This document shows positions 24,601-37,967 of a stretch of DNA of 64,000 bases, piece by piece. Position numbers and translations under genes: made by a program. Numbering within the stretch: the stretch's first letter is position 1; every line of letters starts with the position of its first letter. Below the pieces are notes generated by a model. It saw only the letters and a program-made list of their open reading frames with translations, had not been told where the DNA came from and did not search any database. Origin of the DNA: Dromaius novaehollandiae (taxonomy: Eukaryota > Chordata > Aves > Casuariiformes > Dromaiidae); NCBI RefSeq assembly GCF_036370855.1, contig NC_088130.1, positions 11,685,543 to 11,749,542 on the forward strand. Reading direction: 5' to 3'.

Positions 24601-27600
24601 AACCTCCAAATTCCCTACTGCCTATTCATCCACAAGGCATTGCACAGCTCCTGACGACTCATTAAATATCTCCCAATGTACTTCACTGAGATCCCTGCAG
24701 TCTTGCTCTTCTCCATTTCATTCTGGGATTCATATTGGCAGTCTGTGCCACTTGTTGCAAAATTCAAGATATTTTGGAACATGGACTCTCAAACACATGA
24801 GAATCTAATTCAGCCATGTTTAGGGGTGGAAGCTGCCCAAGATGTCATGGCATATTAAACTTCTCATCTCTTGTGCTACCAAAGTCTTTGTGGGTAGGAA
24901 AGTAGGAAGATTGTGTCAAACCATTAATCAGGCTGCAATATATCTTTCTGTTTGTAGTTGATTGGAAATCTAAATGTTCAAAGTTTTGAATTGCTTTTAT
25001 AATGCTCATAGAAAATGTGTGTTATACTGGACACCATCACTTTAATCTGGGTCACCTGTGTCTGGGAAAACATGTGTGATATACAACATTGACATTCAAA
25101 TTGCCATTGTTATGATTCAGCCTAATGAGGCTGAGATCACACAGTTAGATCACACAGTTATTATTTAACTGAGGCACCTATTCAACCATTCTTGGAAGAG
25201 GGACAAATTGGGAGGGCTGCAAAATCCTTTTAAAAGTTCTTTGGAAGAAAGCCTATGTGTAGATTTAGAATATAGAGAATTATAAGTGTTAATCATAAAG
25301 TATGTCTACATAGCATAATACTATGCTGTGCAGAGACAAAGGGAAGCAGTTTAGTTAGTTGAAAGAGGGGCCGTGCATATTTCATGGAGCCAGTTGAAGA
25401 TATAGGGTGGAAAAAGGCACTAGAGAGAAGAGAAATAGTGTTTCAAAAGCTAAGGGCAACTTTTGAACACATTGATATAAGCTTTCAAAAAGTATCAAGC
25501 ACTACAACTTTAGTTTATCTTCGTGCGATGTCTGAATTGCACTCATAAGTAATCAAACAGGCATTGTCTGTCATACACTATTTAGTATCATGCAAATGGT
25601 AGATGCTAGAATTTTCTGAAATTATCGGAAGCTAATCAGCTATGCTTTGGTATGCTGATGTTCATAGTACTCGTTGCTTCAACATAATGTAGTACAGTCT
25701 TGTTAGTGATCACATTATGAATCTGCAGTTATTTCTTCTAGCATAACATGGTCCTTTCAAATGGAACAAAACTTTAGACTGTCAAAAAAAAAAAAAAAAA
25801 GAAAAAACAGAAAAAAAAGCGCCGAGCTCCTGTTTTGCTATTTCAGACCAAAATACAGAAAAATACTTTCAAAGCAGGTGTGTTATTAGGCAAGCTTCTG
25901 GCAAGACTGTTTTGTATATGTCTTTGTACTCTTGATTTCATCACCTGGTTTCAGCCTACTGAAAGTAAGGAGTGCCAGAGTGTCCTTGGAATGAACTCCT
26001 GAATCAATGAGAGTTTTGTCATGGCAGCTACAGAAACTACAAGGAGCTAGTTAAAATGCTACTGGTTTTATTACATGCCTCCCTTTTCTCTCAGTCACCT
26101 CCTGAATATTTCAGTAGAGCCCAGTATAACCAGACTTTCCAGCTTGGTCAGGACAACCCTAAAATATCCTAGTATCAACAAGACATTTAATTGCTATTTT
26201 TCCCAGCCTTTACATACAGAAAACAAGATATTCCTGATCTCACCTTAAGCTGTGCTTAGGAAGGCATTCATTTACAATATGACAGCAGGAGACAAGGGCT
26301 CTGGCCTGAAGTTGTGATGTGATACATGCCATATGCTTTATTACAAAACAAGATGAATGAAGTATGTTCCCCCATTACATTAAATATTGGACCACAGTGG
26401 ATTGGGTAACCTGACACAGGGCCTGCACAGATGACACAATACCTACTCTGTTTTTGGTGTTCTGGTTTCTATGGTTTTATGTATACTAGAAAAATATTTA
26501 AAACTTTTCACTGACAATAATGGCCTACCAACTCTACTAAATTTCAAAACAGATAATTAAATTCTACTTATGCAAAATCTCCCCTCCAATCTGAGCCAGG
26601 TACAATTAATAACAAAAAAAAAAAAGATGTCTGATATCAAGGGTGGGTTAAGTTTTAGTAAGATCACAGCAATCCATCACAAAGACTGAAAGGACTAACA
26701 TTACAACTACTTGACAGAATGAGATACCAGTCATTAGTTAGACTTCTGTGAAATTACTTACCATATAGTTCTCAAACAAATACTTCCTTGACTTAATATT
26801 TCTCAAGCTCTGTTCTGAGACTGTAAATCCTATGCCCAAACCTGCAGATACTGAAAAAGAAGAGATTGCATGCCATCTTGTGGATATCACAAGAACATCA
26901 AAATGTATTCTGAAAAGATTTATTCATTTAAAAAAATAGAAGACAAGAACACAAATATACACCTACTTAATACAAATCATAAGTAGATGGATAACTCATT
27001 ACGAGCAGGGAGAAACATTCTGAACAACATAAAAGTATCTGCTTCATGTTTTTGTTGTTGCTCTTTAGCTGAAATAAACTAAAAATTCCAATAGAGAGTG
27101 GGTCTCACTGTCTGCTCTTATGTTCTGCTATAAGTTAGGCAACTAAGTAACAACTTCAGGTAATGTCCAAGATAGTTCTGTTAACAAGTATCACTCACTA
27201 GAAAACACTGTTTTAAACATTGCATTATACACGCTGTCAGATGGCAGAACAGAATGTATAAAGCAATACTGCATTTAGAGATATTTTCCCCATTTTTCCT
27301 TCTTTTAAATATATTACCACCATGGTATTCTGTTCAACTGCAGTTACATAAATAATGATTCTGGAACTCAGTCAAAGTTACACAAAATGAAGTAATAAAT
27401 TAAAATGATGTTAGTATAAAAAGGATGGTGGGGAACTGGGATTAGAGAAACAAGAAAAAGGAAGAGGATAAATTTGGAGTAGAAATCATGCTTTTTAATG
27501 ACTTTGGCCTTATCCTATAAAATAATTTCTGTCCACCACTCCCATGAACTGACTGCAGTCAGTGTTTTGTGGTATGACATATCAATCAGTTTCTCAAGAC

Positions 27601-28539
27601 AGCTCCCATAATTAAAACGAGTCAGGGTTCACAGCAACCTGGCTCGCAACTAGATCTGAGCACAAGTCATAGGTACGTAGACTGCTTTTCCCCATTAAAA
27701 AATTAGCTAATAAAATTAGAAGGTAACTCCTGAAACATTTTTGTAACTAGTTATATCAAATTGGTAAAACTGGCAACTCAGTTCTACAGAAGAATAATTG
27801 GAAATGATTGGAAATGCAGTTCAAGGACTTTGGCAGTATTTCAAGATATATGTTTATATATAAATAACCTTACACGCACTATAGAGTCCTGAATGAGACC
27901 CCCAGAACTCGGCATATATACTTTTGTCTGTCTGCTATGTACTGAAGACTGAATATGCAGATTTATCACACTTAATACTGCTATTTTGAATGGCACACTT
28001 GCAAACTCAATTTATTTGAGCAGGATCAGGCCCATAAAAAAGATTGCTAGTAAGCTGACTGTGTTAAAGAGATTTAGAAACACTGTTACAACTTGAAAAG
28101 CACCTGGAAACAAGAAATGAAAGAAGGGAAATGCAAAGCAGCCTTTCATTTTCCTTTAAGTATATATGGAGAATACAAGATTAGTGTTTCCATCTTGATG
28201 CATTTTTCTGAAGGAAATCCCTGCATGGCCAGGATCAATGACATAAAAGGACTTTGAGTGGGATGACAAATCACAGCGGATTAAAAATGACTTTTGTTTA
28301 GTAAGTTTTCCTGCACGGGTGCATCATGCAAGATGTAACCCTTAACATTAAAAAAGGTTAAAAAAGGAAAGCAATGTGTGGCAACTGACAAAACTGACTA
28401 GATCTGCTTCGACTACCGCGGCCCGCAATGTGTAAGAACAGGGAAAAAAAATAGCAGAGTATTTCAAAGAGCCCATTCTTCTCTTGGCGCTGAATCCCAG
28501 CAGGGCACAGAGGGAACTTTCGCAGCCTTTGCCAGGGGG
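12601..28539. other. Intergenic region between GCNT1 and RFK, no supported gene
   Basis: About 16 kb of AT-rich DNA without a recognisable exon, RNA gene or full mobile element. A small GC-rich patch lies at 14310-14580. A GT/AT microsatellite lies at 15551-15591. A short A tract lies at 25783-25800. The longest ORFs (13031-13393, 13478-13888 and 20286-20636, all minus) resemble no protein I know and have no coding-like features. Confidence 0.5.
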
Positions 28540-29124
28540 CAGGGACACCGCCACACGCGCCCGCCGGGCCAATGGCCGCCCGCCTCAGCTGGGCCCAGGC
28601 GCCGCGGCTCGCGGCCACAACAGAGCGGGGCGCAGGGGAAGGAGCGGGGCACCGGCCCCCTGACAGCACGAGCGTCAGACGGCGGCGACGGGGGGCGCCC
28701 CTTTTCTCCGAGGAGCCGGCGCGCCCGAGCAGCACCAGCCATCCGAACCGAGCGCCGCCTCAGTAATGGCCGCCGTTCCCCCGTTGCTATGGGGCGTGAT
28801 TGCGCGTGCGCACAAACCCCCGCCGCCAGGGAGGGAGGCGGGGGGAGAGCGAGAGCGTGGGCGAGCTCATTCTTGAGGGGAGGTCGGTGTCTGCCTGAGA
28901 GTGCTACGAACTGGAAGCCGGAGCTCTCCGGGTAGTGCCCCCCCCCCCTCACCTCTTGGTGGTGCCTGGGGCGAGGCGGAAGTGAGCGTTGCGCGGCGGC
29001 TAGGAAGCAGCGCTGCAGGTGTGCTGCGCCTGGCTCGGCTGCGGGCCGGGAGCTCCTCGTGCTCGGTCGCTGTGCGCGTGCCGCCCGCTCCGGCCCCAAC
29101 GGTCGCCGCCGTCATCCTGCCGCT
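28540..29124 (+). promoter_or_regulatory. RFK: RFK CpG-island promoter and 5' UTR
   Basis: A dense CpG island runs from about 28540 through the first coding exon to about 29470. It is consistent with a housekeeping promoter. Visible motifs are a CCAAT box at 28569-28573 and an NRF1-like palindrome TGCGCGTGCGCA at 28801-28812. GCTATGGGG at 28785-28793 resembles part of an RFX site. The transcription start cannot be placed from sequence alone. ORFs on the opposite strand are compositional. Confidence 0.7.
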
Positions 29125-29206
29125 ATGAGGCACCTCCCCTACTTCTGCCGCGGCGAGGTGGTGAAGGGCTTCGGCAGGGGGTCCAAGGAGCTGGGCATCC
29201 CCACAG
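29125..29206 (+). CDS. RFK: Riboflavin kinase, coding exon 1
   Basis: RFK phosphorylates riboflavin with ATP to make FMN, the first step of flavin cofactor synthesis, in the cytosol. This exon encodes residues 1-27 and the first base of codon 28. The start MRHLPYFCRG matches the vertebrate protein, with a purine at -3 of the ATG. It carries the glycine-rich GRGSKELGIPT loop leading into the PTAN motif (residues 26-29), whose Thr and Asn contact Mg-ATP in this family. The exon ends CCACAG followed by GTGAGC, in phase 1. The four exons join to 155 codons plus stop, the same length as human RFK. Confidence 0.96.
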
Positions 29207-30858
29207 GTGAGCGGCGCGGGGGCTCCCGAGGGCTGGGCTCGGCCCCTCTGGCCTCGGTGCGAGGGGGCCGACCTGCAGGCGCTTGACGTGCTTCAGCGGG
29301 CGCGGCCCCGCTGGGGTTGGGCTTTGGGAGCCCGCGGTGCGGAGGCCGCCCGAGGGAGGCCCTCCTCAGGGGGCCGGCCGCCGCCGCCGCGCCGAACTCT
29401 GCTGCTGGGTGACGAGTGCGGGGCCTTGGCTGCTGGAGGCGAGCTAACGTCTGCGCGGTGAAGTGGAGTGAACTTCCTCGTAAACTCTGGAGACGGCTGG
29501 CAGCCTTGCACAATTGTGCTAACGGCATGACTTGCGCTTTCTATAAATAGTCTTAGCTCTTTCTCAGGATTAGCCTTTTTTTCCCTGATGGCTTTTTTTT
29601 TAATGCTTATAGTTTTGTTCCCTCTTTTGTGTTACTTTCCACCCTTCTACTTAATGTTTTCTTTCTCTCTTTTTGTTAGTTAAATCGTCTGATGATGATC
29701 ATGATGATATGTGGGATGCTGAGAAGTGATCACCTGCCCTGTGTTGTAATGTGGAAGTTTGGAAATACCCATTCTCGTAAACTTGTCATGCCTTGGCTTA
29801 GGACAAGAAAGGCATTAGGAATAGCTGTACAGGGGTTGCAAAGGGAATAATGCAGAGGCTAAAAAGCAGAGCAGCTGGAACTGACCTAAAAAAAGAAGTG
29901 TACTTTCCCATTGCCCTTCTCTGTTTCACTTGTCTAAATACAGCTAGAAGTGTAATTCAAATGAATTTCAGCTTCTTTTAAAGTGCTATTGCAGTTAGCA
30001 GGCATGTTGTATCTCCTAGTAGAAAAGAAAACCTCCTAAGACAAGTGTTAAGGTACTGGATATGTAACAACATCTGTTAATACAAATTCAATATTTTTCT
30101 CTTGATTGCATATAAATGTCTTATTGATATCAGGAAGTGTGGGAGAGAAGTTGTTACTGCTTGCGATCTAGGATAAAGATTAACTAAACTATAAATTCTA
30201 TCAAATCAGCTAGAAACCTTGCATGAATAAATCTATGCATGTAAGAAGCTAAAGTAGGATAGTTGTTTTTGGAGAAGCTTCGGTTCATTTCCCTCAGTCA
30301 GAAAAGAACTTACTTTACCTTAGATGCATAGTTTTCTTAAAAACAAAAAACACAGAAATCCCCAAATATAGATACTCTGAAAGGCAAGGTGTATAAACAT
30401 TCATGACTGGTGACTACAATCATAACTTTATTTTTGCATAGTTTAGTAAATAATTATTTTACTAACACTTAAATAATTTTAAGATGATGCTCTGTAGTGC
30501 AGAAGAAACTTGATTCTCTCCTCTTTGACTATATTAGAGCTGTAGAAAACATCCTAATAGTGAAATGCATTCAGACTGGATATCTTACCTCAGTTTGTTA
30601 ATTTTAACTGTAGTATAGAATGCATATAACCATAAAATAGTACAGGTAGGAGAGATGGTAGCTCTGGTATTACCACAGGGATTATGTTCTGTGATGCTGT
30701 TTTGTAGTTTACAGTTTACCAAATAGCACATTGTATCATTATGATCATCATCAGTGTTCTGTTTGTAAATAGCATATAGGCAGATCTTGGCTTTTAAGTG
30801 TTTGAAAATGCTGTGATGCCTTTGACTTACAAATGTACACTTTCTAAAATTTTTGCAG

Positions 30859-31010
30859 CTAACTTTTCTGAGCAAGTAGTCGAAAGCTTTCCATCTGATA
30901 TCTCTACTGGTATATACTATGGATGGGCCTGTGTTGGAAATGGAGATGTGCATAAAATGGTTTTGAGCATAGGATGGAATCCTTTCTATAAGAATATTAA
31001 GAAATCAGTG
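30859..31010 (+). CDS. RFK: Riboflavin kinase, coding exon 2
   Basis: This 152-nt exon follows acceptor TTTTTGCAG and ends at donor GTAAGAAT. It completes Ala28 of PTAN and encodes residues up to Val78. It includes the DISTGIYYGWA strand and the SIGWNP loop of the flavokinase beta-barrel. It starts in phase 1 and ends in phase 0, in register with both neighbours. Confidence 0.96.
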
Positions 31011-32200
31011 GTAAGAATCTTGCTTTGTGTGGTACTTTGATTATACTAAATGAGCCAAACGCTTACTTTTGAGTAAGGTGAGCAGAATCTGATCCATAAA
31101 GACGATCTAGAAATCCCATTTGCTGTTAGAAATGTTTGGTATCCATCTCATGTTTGTATTCTGAAGAGTCGAGTCTCAGTAGGCAGAAAACATGCAGCCA
31201 TAGGTGAATAAAATGTATTTTCTTCTTCTTTGATCATTAAATGAATACTCCTCAAATAAAAACTCAATTTTATTTCTGAAATGGTTGCTTATGGTTCTGA
31301 TATCTATTAAGCTTATGTTTATATAGTTATATTGAATTTATTGGTTATAAGAGCCCTAGAATGAACTGGAACACACTAGTTTTTCCATACTCTACAATCT
31401 GTCATCTACATTTAAAATAAGAGGTATTGGGGCGTCTTAATTTGTAATGCTTTTTCATTGATTCTTCTCTGAAATGATGGAACGCATGTATGTGATGCTG
31501 TGGCTTGATATACAGAACCAATATCCAAAAGTAAATGATAACAGGACAGAGGCGTTAAAATCCTGAGCTGTGACAGCTGTGTTTTTCTTGCTATCAGGTT
31601 CTGGTGCTTTTCCTGAGTCTTGCAGAACTCTGTTTTAATTGTTGATACTTGGAAACCCTTTTATTTGGGCATGAATTTCTGTCTCTAAGATAGCTGCCTT
31701 CACTCCTTTTAGAATTTTTCTCATTCCATTCCAACATGTTCTAGTTATAAAAGCGCTCCTTAAACCAGCTATTTCAATCAAAATCATTACAGTTATTTGG
31801 ACTCATCAACTTAATGATTGAATAAATCTATGTTTTGTTTGTAATTTGCTGCCCTGGAAATCATACCTCTGAGATAAGTGGCGGTGAAGTGTTTCTTCTT
31901 GAGAATCACTTTTTTTTTTATTTATTTTGAGTATTGGAACACTCTTAAGTGAACAATTTTTCTTATATTGCATGCAAAGTACAATTCTCTCTGCTAACAT
32001 AAGCAATTTTCTCTCTTAACATAAGCAAAAGACCTAGCCTATTAATCTTGCATAATACATGTTTAACTAAGTGTCTCATTTTTTTCTTGGTCCACATTGG
32101 GGAGAATTTGAATTAGGGATACTAGCTGAGCACCCTTGCAACAAGGAAAATAAACTCAAAATTCCTCATAATAAATGCAACTTTATTTCCCTTCCTTTAG

Positions 32201-32303
32201 GAAACGCACATAATCCACACTTTCAAAGAAGACTTTTATGGAGAAATTCTTAGTATAGTCATTACAGGATATATTCGACCGGAAAAAAACTTTGATTCTT
32301 TAG
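32201..32303 (+). CDS. RFK: Riboflavin kinase, coding exon 3
   Basis: This 103-nt exon follows acceptor CTTCCTTTAG and ends at donor GTCAGT. It encodes ETHIIHTFKEDFYGE and GYIRPEKNF. Glu93 in DFYGE is at the position of the family's conserved catalytic acidic residue. The RPEKNF motif is typical of riboflavin kinases. It starts in phase 0 and ends in phase 1. Confidence 0.96.
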
Positions 32304-32642
32304 GTCAGTATTGCAGATGCCCCTTAAACCAGTCTCTTATTTGTCTTTTTCTTATGTATTGGAAGTACTGTGTCATCACTGTCTCTCTCTTCATAATCAG
32401 CTGTTTTATCTCTTAACCATTGAAATGGCAGTAAAACATTTTAGTAAGTTAAATCTACTAATGTATAAACTGGTTCAATTAAAAAAACACACCCACCCAC
32501 CCACCCACATCTTTGATACTTACTTATTCCAGCCTAAAAATTACTTCGGTGTAACAGTATGTACTTATTTCAGTCTAAAAATTGTATTGTTGCCTCTGAA
32601 GGGTATTTTTAAAAACATGAGCATGTCATAAAAGCATCAGTC

Positions 32643-32673
<31 letters not shown>

Positions 32674-33117
32674 CAACTCAGAATTTCACAAACTGTTTCA
32701 AGTATATCTTTTTTTTTTTTTCCTCTAAAATGTTATTTGGAACAAGGAAAGGATAGTCCTTACAACTGTGAAAAATGTAACTGACATTTAAAAACAAAGC
32801 ATTTTAACGTCTTTGTTTCAGAACTTACTGTAGATTTCTTTTTTCAAATTGTACTTTAGAAAGTGTACTTCTAAGACTTGGAAAATTGTTGTCCATGTTA
32901 ATCAAACGTGACACTTTTGGTGAAAAATGTAATTATGAATGTAATAATGCTGACCCTCACTTGTTTTGCAGAGAACTCTGCCTTTTGAACTATGTAGTAA
33001 TTTTTATTGTGATTTTATGATTGTTTTCTAGTGTTCTATGGTATGCTTTATTTTCTCTTGCTGTGCGTGTTCAGAATTCAGCTTTTAAATATCCCTATTC
33101 TTAATTCTCTTTTATAG

Positions 33118-33248
33118 AGGCACTCATTTCAGCAATTCAGGAAGACATTGAAGAAGCAAAAAGACAACTAGATTTACCGGAACATCTTAAACTCAAAGAT
33201 GACAACTTCTTTCATCCGCCAGAAGGCAAAATAGTAAACAACCACTAA
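33118..33248 (+). CDS. RFK: Riboflavin kinase, last coding exon
   Basis: This exon follows acceptor TCTTTTATAG and encodes the C-terminal helices from Glu113. These contain SAIQEDIEEAKRQLDLPEH, and the protein ends in KIVNNH with a TAA at 33246-33248. The final dozen residues differ from the human tail as I recall it, which is a normally variable end. The exon is fully open in frame. Confidence 0.96.
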
Positions 33249-36030
33249 GCAAAGCTCTTCCTCATTAATTTTTTTTCTCATGGAGCTCTTTTCTTTGCAC
33301 TGCTTTTGTATGTACTTAATTGTCACGTATCTGTTTAGGTGATTGAGATTGGAACCGAACACTGTAAAACCATACAAGGTGATTTAAGTTTGTTTGTGTT
33401 AACTGATCATTAAACCTGTCATGCAAAAGGAGTAGAAGGCTGTTTTAGGTCCTTGTAATTGTGAATTCTAAAGTTATCAATTGCTTAGCAATCTTAGCAC
33501 ATGCAGAACATGACCAAAGTTAATTGTGACCTCTTCCACTCCCAAGATGCGGAAAGTCAAATACTTAAGTGAAGAATGTCTGTTATTAACATACAAAATG
33601 TTATTCTAAACTCTTTTCTCAGTTTTACATCATTCTTGCATCTGCATTATAGCTAGTAGCTTAGAAAACTTTAATGTTGAGTCAAAAATTTACCTGTGGT
33701 GCAGGAAGCCAATCGTTAGGTAACAATAACAAGAATAATTCACTGTATTTCTTATTTTTGATATGCTATAGAACCATTGTGGTGGAAGCTGGCATTTTAA
33801 TTGAAATTATTTATTGTAAGTTTACTTGAATTAGAGCTAATTGCTGTTACTTATTGACTGAGTTACTGGAATCAGATAGACACTTCTGCCTAGTTGATTG
33901 CACGTATGACAATGTATGAGCTGCATAGTTTACTTCTGAGGAAGTGTTTCACTAAAATTCGGGAAATGAAGGACAGGGTGAAAGTTGGTGTACTGTAAAG
34001 GTTCAGGCTAAAGTGATGCAGAAGCAGAACCAGTACAAGACTTCTGCTCTTTGGGCCCTAAGGCAGAAAAGGCCACCAAAGGCAAAGTTGTATACATCCT
34101 TGCCTCAGAGAGACGAGGACAACCTATGGGTTGTTCACCATACTGGTGATGAAATGACCGACTTCAAGGTTGAAGTTAGAATATAAGGCACGAAAGAATC
34201 CCCTCAACCCTCTGCACCAAGTGCAGGTAAGATCCAAGGTTTAGGCTGGCCAATTAGGTTAGTATACAAGTGAAAGCCTTTGGGAATTCTTGGAATAGTA
34301 TATCAACACTGTAGTAGATACTGAATATTTATTACATGTAACTATAGTCTTTCTGATTCTGGAAGGTATGCACAGATAAATGGAGGGTGTGTTGTCAAAG
34401 TTGATAATAATTAGGAAAATATCTCTGAAATATATATATATAATATATATATTAAATGTATGATTCTGAATCTACTTCTTTCCCCCTCCCTGCTCCTCCT
34501 TAATTTTTTTCTATCCTCTACTTAGTGAGGGGAAACTAGGTAAGCTGCAGTGATTTTTGTCTTCATATTCTCTCGATACTGGCTTGTGATGTGGCTGAAG
34601 CATCTCTTTCTGAAACTGAAACAATTCTGTGGATATGTCTGAACTGCAGTTGTAGCTGAGAACTGTTGCATGCAATTTGGGAATGCACAATCTGTGTAGT
34701 GCAATTTTAAGAATTTCCTCCCATCCCATTCTGACCTGTATTTTTTTTTTTTTTCTCCCCCAAGGTTTGAGAGTTGTGAGAAGGTAACATTCCAGTTCTT
34801 ACCTGTGGCAGGTGCTGTCAGGATGCCAAGCTTCTAGTTCTGCTTCATATTGCTTTAACTCTTAGCCAGTATCAAAGGGCTTTATTAGGGAAAAGGTCTT
34901 GATTGGCTATGTAGGACTTCAGCAGAAACTTGAGATCATTCAAACAAATTGCTCACCTGTTCTGTTGATGGCAACAATAGCAGGAATGCAGATCTTGAGG
35001 GGGCAGGGAAGTGATTTCTACATAAGCACTGTTTAGAATAAACAGCATTTTGACCTCTGTAGCTGAGGTTTATAGATTTAACTCTCCAAAGTTGCTGGCA
35101 GTTTTGTCCTAACTGTTGCCTGGATGTTTTCAGCACACTTTTGCCTTCCTAGTAGGAGAATATTAGGAAGAAAATTATCTGCTGTTAAAAATGCTATCTT
35201 TTTTAAAAAAAAAAAAAAAAAAAAGGCAATTTAGTGGGCTTTTACTGTATAATATGTTGGAAACTGTATTCTAAAAATCTGTACAATAATTATCTTGCAA
35301 GAGTGAAAGTTAGATTTTTTTTTTTTCCACTTTAAAATGGAGGGATGAAGGGACTTTTCTTCCCCCCAGTACAAAGAGCTGAGGTATTTTTGAGTTTGTA
35401 ACAGTGTCAAAATCTTATTTACATTTTACTTTTTGGAGGGACTAGTAATAGAAGCAATAGTTGGCAAAATATGTTATCAAGAACATACTTAAAGAATAAA
35501 TGTTCATTTATCATGGTATTATAGCTAAACTCTCATAGCCGCCTTTAAAATTGTTCTTTGCCAGTGATTTCATGTGTCTGCTGTGGAAACCATGGTGCCT
35601 TAAGCTGGTTATCTGAGTAACGCTTTTCTGTAACTGCTAATGAATGCTACTATCCAAAATTGATTTGGCTATTGAGCCACTGTGCCACGGATAGAGAATG
35701 GTGGCAAAGGGAAAACTTGAAAAACTGTTAGTTTGCTCACAACTCTCACCTGAAGTGTGAAGTATGGCTACAGTGAACTAAAACTGCTCTTTGTATGTCT
35801 GTCTTCAAGTTAGAGAGAATGTAACTACATTCATTTGGCTGAGTGTACCTATCCATGCATGTTATTTAAGATAAAATATTGTATATCAATTATTTATATT
35901 CAGTACATAATTCCTAGTGCAGTATGAACTTTATGAAGGTTTATATTTTTGTATTATGTACAAATAACTATTTATTTCAATTAATGTTGCTGCACTGTAC
36001 CATTAATAAATGAAATGTAACTGAGAAAGT
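33249..36030 (+). other. RFK: RFK 3' UTR with proximal and distal polyadenylation signals
   Basis: A proximal ATTAAA at 33409-33414 would give a short 3' UTR of about 180 nt. A distal AATAAA at 36005-36010, followed by T/GT-rich sequence, would give about 2.8 kb. The interval between contains an AT dinucleotide run at 34430-34453, an A tract near 35203-35223 and no coding ORF. Use of both sites is inferred. Confidence 0.6.
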
Positions 36031-36784
36031 TAAAATTCTACTCGTCATAAGTTTTCTGATCGTATGCGATACAAATCATGTTTGCATATTCCTTAGCATA
36101 TTCTGAAAGATGCACTGTGGATTTCTTTCATTACTCTACTTAAATTTCTTTCAGCTTCAGGAAGGAAGAATTCTGTTCTTCATGCTTATAAACTTAGTGC
36201 CACAATATTTGAGTCAGAGATGATAACTATAGATATTTGCACCTCTTTACATGCAAGGCACTACAAACAGCAAGTGAGGCATAAAGGGTTTTCATATCCT
36301 GCTTCATCTAAATTAGAGGACTACTGAAATGCTGAAGCCTGAGAAATATAAGTATTTCCATAGTTTCAAATTTTTTAAAAATATAATGTGGGCTTTTTTC
36401 TCAATTTAAATTGTCTACCTCCTTTTGAAGTCTATTACTATTCTGAAATGAAGTTTGTTTGACATCGTGAGAATATCAGTATAATTTTGTTTTTCAAAAT
36501 GCATATAGTCAAAAACAGTCTTACTTGAATAACTGTGGCACTAAACTACCTGAGGTCCTAACAGCCTAAAGAACATATGCTTAGCAGATGTTAAAATGCA
36601 GCATGCCTTCATGTATAGAAAAACTTAAGGCCTAATCTGCACAGAAAAATAGTCTGGAATAGTTATTCACACTGGCTTCTTGTATGGCTAGTTACTTTCT
36701 GAATTGGGAGCCTTACTAGGAACAGACATGGAACCTTTATTCAGTTGGTATTCCTACTTTGGGGCAGGTTCCCTCTGTATGTAA

Positions 36785-36851
36785 CTTTCAAGTTTAGTTT
36801 CAAGTTTTGTTTAGTTTTAGAGAAACTTGAAAACTAAAGTAAAACTTGAAG
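36785..36851. repeat. Imperfect inverted repeat
   Basis: CTTTCAAGTTTAGTTTCAAG on the left is mirrored by AAACTTGAAAACTAAAG and AAAACTTGAAG on the right, giving arms of about 25 bases with small bulges. Confidence 0.7.
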
Positions 36852-37946
36852 CCTGCATAAAAATGTCCTGTTTTTCTTATAAACTTAATCTATTCTTATA
36901 AAAATTAGAATAGTTATCTTAATAAATGAACATCTATTCACATTAAGTAACAATTTTAATAACTCATATAAATTTTGTGAATGTGGAGGCTGTCGAACAT
37001 AGTTTTCCAAATGCATAAAAATTCAGGAAAATGGCACTAGTAACCTGTCTGCTGAAGAGTGGAAGTTGTGAAGTCTAGTTTACTGATATTTTGCAATCTC
37101 ATCTGACACATTTGTGTTGAGAGTTTGTCCTGAGACAAAGGAGATGAAAGTTCTTTCTTTTAAATAGATATAAACATGTATCTGCTAACTGTGGGTAAAT
37201 ATAATAATTGCAAAGCTGCAATAGGTGAATTTTGAAAGTTTGCTCCAGAAGAATTCCTACTGTCTTTCACGTTTTGACATGCAGCATCTCTTTCCTAGAA
37301 TGCTGTTTCTAGAGCAGTATGAAGAGATAGTATGAGGTGTCCTTTTAATTTTTTATTCTGCCTTAGACTTCTTTGTCTTAGCAATTCTTGGAAATAGTTT
37401 GTTTCTTTTCTGTTTTGTGAGAATCGCCACTTTGTTTTGTAACGGAGAAGCTTATTGCCAGTGTTGCTGTTCCTTAATTGTGTTTAAGGAGGTTTATGAT
37501 AATGCCTAGGCTCCTAAGGTGCTTTCCTTTCCTGTGCCTAGCAAAGTTAATTATCAGTCCTATATGCAAAGCTTGGTGAGTGTGATTGCCAAAAAAATTA
37601 GAAGGATTTTAAAAAAGTACTTGGAGTTTGTTAAAACTAGTAAAAATACACTTGCAAACCTGGGGTGCACCCTGGGGACTTTGTGCTTTACTCAGGATTT
37701 CAGAGAGCTCCATCCTTAGAATTAATAGCCTGAAAGCTACAAATAGATTTGTCTTTACCCTTTCTTTCAAAACCTTTTAAAACTGCTTGCTTCTTTGAGA
37801 AGTCAGATGGAAGAAGCTGCCTGCTTTCCTTATGTTCTGGTTCAATTGTTAAAACATTAATTTAGGTCATGGCAAAGGTTCATCTGCTGCTGAAGGGGAA
37901 TCAAACCTGTATCTTAAAGCAAACTAATCTATCTGGCTTGGGGCTC

Positions 37947-37967
37947 GGGGGGGGGGGGGGGGGGGGG
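37947..37967. repeat. G21 tract
   Basis: A pure run of 21 Gs, capable of forming G-quadruplexes. Confidence 0.9.

Larger units (their letters stand above)
29207..33117 (+). other. RFK: RFK introns 1-3
   Basis: Introns are 29207-30858, 31011-32200 and 32304-33117, all GT-AG. The first begins inside the CpG island. The third contains an ACCC repeat near 32490-32507 and T tracts at 32643-32667 and near 32710. No nested gene is seen. Confidence 0.9.

Noticed and set aside
28358-29528. ORFs on the minus strand across the RFK CpG island (up to 211 codons)
   Set aside because: Compositional shadows of the RFK promoter and first exon; no family similarity or splice support.
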